Virus record (IMG/VR): IMGVR_UViG_3300002140_000041
Span: 1 to 21,941 of that record
Reading direction: 5' to 3' (one strand)
Source: a virus
DNA length: 21,941 nt
The translations under genes were made by a program, and so were the position numbers. Below the pieces are notes generated by a model. It was not told where the DNA came from, ran no database searches, and worked only from the letters and a program-made list of their open reading frames with translations. The first letter of the stretch is position 1, and every line of letters begins with the position of its first letter. Below, one piece after another: positions 1 to 3,533 of this stretch.

Positions 1-3
1 ATT

Positions 4-240
4 TTGAATGAACATATCAAACGCCTAGCAACTATATGCTGGGAGAGACAACTAGACGGTAAGCTGCACTTTGACCATGAGAAGTTTGCTGAATTAATCG
101 TCAGTAAATGTGTTGAACTGATGGATGAAAACTACAGGGGTGATATGTACACAGGGGATGTGTATGACTCTGAGTATAACAACTGTATTAATGAACAGGT
201 TGAAACGTTACAAGATTATTTTGGAGAAACAAATGACTGA
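4..240 (+). CDS. Conserved small phage protein, unknown function (may be 5'-partial)
   Basis: This 78-residue acidic protein begins at a TTG in the pattern MNEHIKRLA and carries KFAELIVSKC near residues 28-37. A similar N-terminal MNE-x-IK start followed by a KFAELIV motif recurs in small hypothetical proteins of many tailed phages (recalled from the family, not searched). The frame stays open to the first base of the window, so translation could begin upstream; TTG is preferred because the MNEHIK start looks native. Its last 8 nt overlap the next gene (shared ATGACTGA), so the two are probably translationally coupled. No enzymatic motif, signal peptide or membrane segment is visible. By position it belongs to the early, host-interaction part of a T7-like genome, but no function is assigned. 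Confidence 0.6.
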   Translation: MNEHIKRLATICWERQLDGKLHFDHEKFAELIVSKCVELMDENYRGDMYTGDVYDSEYNNCINEQVETLQDYFGETND

Positions 241-553
241 ATTAACTGATAAAGAGATATTAGATTTTGTAGCAACGAATCTAACACTACGCAAAGAGGA
301 CGGTCACATTGTGCTTGACAGCGTTTTTTGTAATGTAGAGGGTGATGTAAAGGGTAATATTTTGGGTGATGTTTTTGGTGATGTTGGTGGCGATGTTGGT
401 GGCGATGTTGGTGGCAATGTTGATGGCAATGTTGATGGTAGTGTTTTGGGTAATGTTGATGGTAATGTCGGGGGCAATGTTGGTGGTGTCGGTGGTAATG
501 TAAAGAGTAATGTTGGGGGTAGTGTTGCTGGCACTGTTTTTGGCAATGTCTAG
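233..553 (+). CDS. Tetrapeptide-repeat (x-G-D/N-V) protein interrupted by an amber codon
   Basis: The start ATG lies behind a GGAG and overlaps the previous gene. Residues 1-33 are an ordinary N-terminal domain (MTELTDKEILDF...). From residue 34 onward the protein is about eighteen imperfect x-G-[D/N/S/T]-V units encoded by 12-bp repeats; one unit is a residue short. Translation stops at TAG (551-553), giving 106 residues. The same frame then continues with further units (GDV, FGNV) to a TGA at 599-601, overlapping the next start exactly as this gene overlaps its predecessor. TAG therefore looks like a nonsense change in a gene that originally ended at 601. TAG is a genuine stop elsewhere here (RNA polymerase, PhoH), so whole-genome recoding is unlikely. 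Regular Gly/Val spacing suggests a beta-solenoid-like fold, which is inference. Function unknown. Confidence 0.65.
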   Translation: MTELTDKEILDFVATNLTLRKEDGHIVLDSVFCNVEGDVKGNILGDVFGDVGGDVGGDVGGNVDGNVDGSVLGNVDGNVGGNVGGVGGNVKSNVGGSVAGTVFGNV

Positions 554-574
554 GGCGATGTTTTTGGTAATGTT
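332..574 (+). repeat. Degenerate 12-bp tandem repeat encoding x-G-D/N-V units
   Basis: Short imperfect tandem repeats of the type GGTGATGTTGGT / GGCAATGTTGAT run through this stretch, about twenty units. They keep a 12-bp period, apart from one 9-bp unit near 482-490. The array crosses the TAG at 551 without losing phase and ends just before the start of the next gene. Reverse-strand open frames across it are compositional shadows. Confidence 0.85.
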
Positions 575-593
575 AACGGAAAGAAGGTAACAA

Positions 594-1118
594 ATGACTG
601 ATGAAGAACTACAGCAAGCAATTGAGGAGCTGAACGACACGAAGGCAGAGCAACTGACTGATGAAGAGTTTGCAGCATTAGCTGATGCGTATGGTAAGGA
701 GCATTATTGGAAAGCCGTTGCAGCAGACCAAGCCATGACGATTGCGATGATGAAGAGTGAGCAGGAGCCTGTGGAGTCTTGCAACGGAATGCCCGCTTAT
801 GAGGGGCTGCTATCAAAAACACAACGCAAACAACTAACGCAAGAACTTAATGCGCCTCTGACGCTAAATGGAGTTGCTTTGTATCCACAGTCAGAGTGGG
901 TAGGGCTGACTGATGAGGAGATTGCAGAGGAACGGGATGCTGAACTGCGGGTGTGTGTGAAAGAGTTCTTTGAGAAGTACCTGAACCGGGTAGAAGAGAG
1001 CGACAGCGGTACAGAGTTCTACCCAATAACTGTTAGCTGCTGCCGAGCGCTCATGCATGAACCCTTGAACGCCTTACTATCCAAAATGTCCGCGCTATCT
1101 GGCGCTAAACCAAAGTAA
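594..1118 (+). CDS. Hypothetical acidic phage protein
   Basis: A 174-residue acidic protein whose ATG sits in the sequence AACAAATGACTGA, nearly the same junction as at 228-240. It starts MTDEELQQAIEEL and repeats a similar acidic helix-forming phrase twice: LTDEEFAALADAY at residues 21-33 and a GLTDEEIAEERDAEL stretch around residue 104. The middle phrase EWVGLTDEEI is familiar from phage hypothetical proteins, but I assign no function. No membrane segment or catalytic signature is visible. It is followed by an 89-bp gap with two hairpins. The AAGGAAG/GGTAACA leader gives only a moderate ribosome binding site. Confidence 0.65.
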   Translation: MTDEELQQAIEELNDTKAEQLTDEEFAALADAYGKEHYWKAVAADQAMTIAMMKSEQEPVESCNGMPAYEGLLSKTQRKQLTQELNAPLTLNGVALYPQSEWVGLTDEEIAEERDAELRVCVKEFFEKYLNRVEESDSGTEFYPITVSCCRALMHEPLNALLSKMSALSGAKPK

Positions 1119-1141
1119 AACAACTGAGAGTTCCACAGATT

Positions 1142-1190
1142 GACTTCAGCCGCCTGACTTGGCTGATGTCTCTCTGGGGCATTTTCCCCA
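1142..1190 (+). other. Two consecutive hairpins in the leader of the next gene
   Basis: GACTTCAGCC (1142-1151) and GGCTGATGTC (1161-1170) form an inverted repeat with 9 of 10 complementary positions and a 9-nt loop. It is followed by TGGGG/CCCCA (1175-1179 and 1186-1190) around a 6-nt loop. Neither is followed by a T-run, so a classic terminator is not supported. They could be a processing site or leader structure. Confidence 0.4.
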
Positions 1191-1207
1191 AGACCAAAGG
1201 AGACAAC

Positions 1208-1444
1208 ATGTCTATTGAGTACTGCGTTGACATAAAAGTCATACAGGAAGCTTGGCTGATTGAGTTCACGCTGCCAAACGGCGACGAACCACGGACGTTC
1301 AGGGTTGATCAGGACTACAAAGTAACACCCATGACACCATCGGCGGTTGAGTGGCTGGAAAATATAATCAATTCGGAAATGCTTACCGAAAGCATAAAGT
1401 ACACTATGGAACGAAACTTAGCGTGTTTCTACATAATCCTTTAA
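1208..1444 (+). CDS. Hypothetical small protein
   Basis: A 78-residue protein starting at the ATG that follows a strong AAAGGAG (1196-1202), preferred over an in-frame upstream start at 1166 that has no ribosome binding site. It reads MSIEYCVDIKV, then a beta-rich segment (WLIEFTLPNGDEPRTFRV), then a helical C-terminal part with W-L-E-N. It is the last gene before the lysogeny region. No recognisable domain, so function is unknown. A good ribosome binding site and ordinary composition support it being real. Confidence 0.6.
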   Translation: MSIEYCVDIKVIQEAWLIEFTLPNGDEPRTFRVDQDYKVTPMTPSAVEWLENIINSEMLTESIKYTMERNLACFYIIL

Positions 1445-1481
1445 CTACCAAGGGGGGCAGTCGAGTATGTTTACAAAATTA

Positions 1482-1571
1482 TCTGGAATCGAGGTATTTA
1501 TTGAGGTTGGTCGAGCGGGTTGGAGGTATCTGATACCCTCGTTCTTAGTTCATAATTCTGGGATCGAGGTA
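1482..1571 (+). promoter_or_regulatory. Repeat cluster upstream of the regulator/integrase operon (candidate operator)
   Basis: Two 15-bp direct repeats, TCTGGAATCGAGGTA (1482-1496) and TCTGGGATCGAGGTA (1557-1571), differ at one base and start 75 bp apart. Between them lies a perfect odd-centred inverted repeat, GGTATC-T-GATACC (1525-1537). The GAGGTA core therefore appears three times directly, with an inverted near-copy. This lies within a gene-poor stretch (1445-1623) just before a DNA-binding regulator gene. An autoregulatory operator is the simplest reading, but no promoter boxes are clear. Confidence 0.4.
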
Positions 1572-1623
1572 AACTGGCTCTATACAGTAATAACCCTTAG
1601 CAGGGTGAGGAAGGCAATATGTC

Positions 1624-1941
1624 ATGGTGAAAATTCAGGATATGACGAATTTGGTGAATCGATTGATCACAATAGACAGTGACATGTCGGTGACGAAGTT
1701 AGCAGTGCTTCTAGAAGTACACAACGCTGGTCAGACGACACCTAGCAAGGTCGCTGACGGTTTAAATTTAACCTTGGCTACCTCCAGTAGGCATTTGTCC
1801 TATTGGAGCGCATGGAACCGTCAGAAGCGCACAGGTAAGGGCGCTATTGAGTACACAGAGGACGTGATGGATCGCAGGCTTCGCTACGTCTCTTGTACCG
1901 ATGCTGGTAAAAAATTAGTCAAAATGATATTGGGAGAATAA
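1624..1941 (+). CDS. Putative winged-helix (MarR-like) regulator next to integrase
   Basis: A 105-residue protein with a predicted winged-helix layout: helix SVTKLAVLLEVHNAG (about 22-36), TTPSKVADGLNLTLATSSRHL as the helix-turn-helix (about 38-58), a wing-like region ending in RRLRYVSCTDAG, and a last helix KKLVKMIL. The recognition-helix pattern followed by 'T-x-A-G-x-K-L' near the C-terminus resembles MarR-type regulators; this is a motif reading only. The start is chosen 9 nt after GAGGAAGG. The integrase begins 2 nt after its stop, so they form one operon. A role in lysogeny control, or as a recombination directionality factor, is plausible from position but not demonstrated. Confidence 0.6.
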   Translation: MVKIQDMTNLVNRLITIDSDMSVTKLAVLLEVHNAGQTTPSKVADGLNLTLATSSRHLSYWSAWNRQKRTGKGAIEYTEDVMDRRLRYVSCTDAGKKLVKMILGE

Positions 1942-1943
1942 CC

Positions 1944-2972
1944 ATGAGTATTGTTGAAAGACGCGGCAGGTTCTACGTGACCATCGGGACGGGTGACAAG
2001 CGCTACCGAGGTTCGGCATCCACATTGAGGGCTGCTGAGACATTGGAACGTCGTGAACTTACCGTTCGGGGAATGTTGCCTAACATTAAGAGTTCACCTC
2101 AAAAACCAAAGGTTGCACATACGGTAAGCACAGCTGGTGTAACACTTGAGAAGTTGTTTGACATCGCATTGAAAACCGTCTGGGCGGATGCGAAGTCGAA
2201 GGACAAACTCAAGGGAACCACTCGCGGAATCCTAAACGTCATTGATCACCGTATGCACCCGAAGGATGTGACAACACAGGTGCTACGGGATGCCACAGTG
2301 CGGCTGGCGGAGCTTGGCAATACTGGGGCGACGATCAACCGTAAACTGTCGGCAATTTCAGTCCTATTGAGGATTGCTGAAGAGGACGGAATTATTGATC
2401 GGCGACCTAGGCTCCCAAGGCGCAAAGAGTCTGAGCATCGCATTCGGTTTATGAACTCTCACGAAGAGAAGAAGTGCTTTGACTGGTGTGCCGAAACTGG
2501 CGCGATTGATCTGGCTGACTTCATTGCATGTGCAATAGATAGCGGGTTCCGCCGCAGTGAGCTTTTGAATGTCAGGTTTGATCAGTTCTATAACGGCATG
2601 CTGCACTTAGAACACGGTGAGACCAAGACCAACAAAGCCAGAGCGGTTCCAACGACCAAGAGGGTCAAGGAGATCATTGAGCGTAGACGGTTGAGCGGCT
2701 TGCTTGGCATCTTTGAGGACTTCACTGATTCACAGCTACGCCGTCATTGGGAGCTTATGGTCGATAAGCTGGGGTTCGCTAAAGACCCTCAGTTTGTCGT
2801 ACACATGCTGCGCCACACATGCGCCAGTCGGCTTGCCATGAAGGACAAGAACTCAGCGTTTATAAAAGCGTGGATGGGGCATGCCAGTATCCTCACAACC
2901 GAGCGGTACATGCACCTAGCACCTGATACACTCAGCGCCGGGACATCGGATTTAGAAGGCTTTGTTTTGTGA
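1944..2972 (+). CDS. int: Tyrosine-family site-specific integrase
   Basis: A 342-residue tyrosine recombinase that would integrate and excise the phage DNA. Visible catalytic residues: R203 in SGFRRSELL, K228 in the GETKTNKAR beta-hairpin, H287-x-x-R290 in HMLRH, H313 in WMGH, and nucleophile Y322 in TTERYMH. The N-terminal 45 residues (short beta strands rich in R/K/G) fit an arm-binding domain, and about 65-165 fit the core-binding SAM-like domain. Length is normal for the family and the gene is intact. The start follows GGGAGAA. The gene lies directly upstream of an intact tRNA-Leu and repeated TGCCA sites, the usual int-attP arrangement. Integrases between the early genes and RNA polymerase are known in P-SSP7-like and HTVC019P-like phages. 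A copy of the GGTTGCACA motif lies inside the gene at 2111-2124. Confidence 0.95.
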   Translation: MSIVERRGRFYVTIGTGDKRYRGSASTLRAAETLERRELTVRGMLPNIKSSPQKPKVAHTVSTAGVTLEKLFDIALKTVWADAKSKDKLKGTTRGILNVIDHRMHPKDVTTQVLRDATVRLAELGNTGATINRKLSAISVLLRIAEEDGIIDRRPRLPRRKESEHRIRFMNSHEEKKCFDWCAETGAIDLADFIACAIDSGFRRSELLNVRFDQFYNGMLHLEHGETKTNKARAVPTTKRVKEIIERRRLSGLLGIFEDFTDSQLRRHWELMVDKLGFAKDPQFVVHMLRHTCASRLAMKDKNSAFIKAWMGHASILTTERYMHLAPDTLSAGTSDLEGFVL

Positions 2973-3069
2973 TGTGCCACTATGGCATTTCGCAATGGCA
3001 CATCCCTAACCCTATGTTTCTATTAGGAATTATGTATATAGTTGCCATTGTGAGATGCCATGAATGGCA
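2971..3069 (+). repeat. Cluster of six TGCCA/TGGCA sites (candidate integrase arm sites)
   Basis: TGCCA or its complement occurs at 2975, 2983, 2996, 3043, 3056 and 3065, six times in 95 bp. The outer pair forms a perfect 9-bp inverted repeat (GATGTGCCA at 2971-2979, TGGCACATC at 2996-3004) that overlaps the integrase stop. A second pair forms TGCCAT-GA-ATGGCA (3056-3069, with the first T at 3056). There is no T-run, so this is not a standard terminator. Similar GGCACA copies lie on the other side of the tRNA. Integrase or excision-factor arm binding is inferred. Confidence 0.5.
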
Positions 3070-3164
3070 AATTCCATGCTAAGTTATTGTTTTAATTGGA
3101 GAACGGAGGTCTTAAAACCCGCTGTGTCCGCGATGTTAAATGCATCCAAGGTAGCAGCACACAA

Positions 3165-3252
3165 GCGACTGTGGTGGAAACAGGTATACACAACAGACTT
3201 AAAATCTGTCGGGCTAACGCCCATGCGGGTTCGATTCCCGCCAGTCGCACCA
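3165..3252 (+). tRNA. tRNA-Leu (anticodon UAA), CCA encoded; probable attP core
   Basis: An 88-nt class II tRNA with all helices intact: acceptor GCGACTG/CAGTCGC, D-arm GTG/CAC enclosing the conserved GG, anticodon stem ACAGA/TCTGT with loop CTTAAAA (anticodon TAA), long variable arm GGGC-TAAC-GCCC, T-stem GCGGG/CCCGC with TTCGATT loop, and encoded ACCA. The layout closely follows bacterial tRNA-Leu(UAA). It sits 192 bp downstream of the integrase stop in the same orientation. In pelagiphage relatives attP overlaps a host tRNA gene, so this is the likely attachment site. Unusually the whole tRNA is present rather than only its 3' half, so it may also be expressed as a functional phage tRNA. 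The exact crossover point cannot be seen here. Confidence 0.93.
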
Positions 3253-3296
3253 AACCCCCCTCTAAAGAATAGTTTTTATGAGCAAACCAAAGCAAT

Positions 3297-3310
3297 GGTT
3301 GCACATTAAG
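3297..3310 (+). promoter_or_regulatory. GGTTGCACA element, copy A (weak candidate phage promoter)
   Basis: GGTTGCACATTAAG shares the nonamer GGTTGCACA with copies B, C and D, but the following AAGGAAAAG block is degraded to AAGCGAC. It lies between the tRNA and RNA polymerase, 39 bp before copy B. It may be a decayed copy. TTGCAC could alternatively be a sigma-70 -35 box, but no well-spaced -10 follows. Confidence 0.35.
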
Positions 3311-3335
3311 CGACATGAATATACCAATTGGGAAG

Positions 3336-3358
3336 GGTTGCACACAAGGAAAAGAAGC
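3336..3358 (+). promoter_or_regulatory. GGTTGCACA element, copy B (candidate phage RNA polymerase promoter)
   Basis: This 23-bp element matches copy C at 21 of 23 positions: GGTTGCACA, one variable base, AAGGAAAAG, one variable base, AGC. The stretch CACACAAGGA resembles the initiation part of T7-type promoters (CAC, AT-rich bases, then GG), with possible starts at G3348. It lies 176 bp before the RNA polymerase gene, which would give autogenous transcription. No open frame begins suitably behind it, so a ribosome-binding role alone does not explain it. Confidence 0.55.
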
Positions 3359-3390
3359 TGTGAGTGGTAATGTCTTTGCATACCCCGAAA

Positions 3391-3410
3391 TGGCACAAAA
3401 AGGCACAAAA
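3391..3410 (+). repeat. GGCACAAAA direct repeats (candidate second integrase arm)
   Basis: TGGCACAAAA at 3391-3400 and AGGCACAAAA at 3401-3410 are back-to-back copies. The first shares TGGCACA with 2996-3002 on the other side of the tRNA. Sites on both sides of the presumed attP core fit P and P' arms. Evidence is limited to sequence similarity. Confidence 0.35.
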
Positions 3411-3498
3411 GTCTCCTTAGGATCCTAAAGACCTAAAGACAACTAAAGAAACAAAAGACTCCTTAGGATCCAAAAGACCTAAAGAGAACTAAAGAAAC
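3407..3498 (+). repeat. 46-bp tandem repeat (two copies) just upstream of RNA polymerase
   Basis: Copy 1 (3407-3452) and copy 2 (3453-3498) match at 43 of 46 positions. Each contains CCTTAGGATCC and then several CTAAAG words (CCTAAAGA, AACTAAAG). In copy 1 TTAGGATCCTAA (3417-3428) is a perfect 12-bp palindrome. CTAAAG-rich short repeats resemble the CCTAAAG heptamers flanking the T7 terminal repeats, where they are linked to concatemer processing. Here, however, they sit next to gene 1, about 35 bp before its start. The role is unknown; packaging, replication or regulatory binding are all possible. Confidence 0.85.
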
Positions 3499-3533
3499 TA
3501 AATTCGACGTCGTCGATAAAGAAAGAGAAATCT

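Larger units (their letters stand above)
2973..3533 (+). other. Intergenic attachment and control region between int and RNA polymerase
   Basis: This 561-bp stretch holds no convincing protein gene. In order it contains the TGCCA site cluster, an unremarkable stretch (3070-3164), the tRNA-Leu gene (3165-3252), two GGTTGCACA promoter-like elements (3297 and 3336), two GGCACAAAA direct repeats (3392-3400 and 3402-3410) and a 46-bp tandem repeat (3407-3498) just before the RNA polymerase start. Together these fit an attP with arms on both sides, followed by early/middle transcription signals. Confidence 0.7.

Noticed and set aside
287-640. Reverse-strand open frames (117 and 80 residues) opposite the repeat gene
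   Set aside because: They are low-complexity mirror images of the 12-bp repeats (Thr/Ile/Asn- or Pro/Thr-rich) with no ribosome binding site; all neighbours are on the + strand.
1467-1682. 71-residue frame in the gap before the regulator
   Set aside because: It is produced by the direct-repeat region (the phrase SGIEV occurs twice because of the DNA repeat) and overlaps the better-supported regulator start; no convincing ribosome binding site.
2971-3004. Possible intrinsic terminator after the integrase
   Set aside because: The inverted repeat is perfect over 9 bp but has a 16-nt loop and no T-run; it fits better with the surrounding TGCCA site cluster.
3064-3309. 81-residue + strand frame and a 104-residue reverse frame (3092-3406) across the tRNA
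   Set aside because: Both run through the tRNA-Leu gene and the promoter-like repeats, so they are not credible proteins.
3299-3325. Sigma-70 promoter with TTGCAC as -35 and TATACC as -10
   Set aside because: Spacing is only 15 bp, the -10 is poor, and the other copies of the same element have no -10 at all.
3278-3370. 30-residue micro-ORF spanning elements A and B (repeated 'LH-x-x/RKRS' words)
   Set aside because: The repeated peptide words come from the shared DNA element; there is no Shine-Dalgarno, and copy D is in a different reading context.
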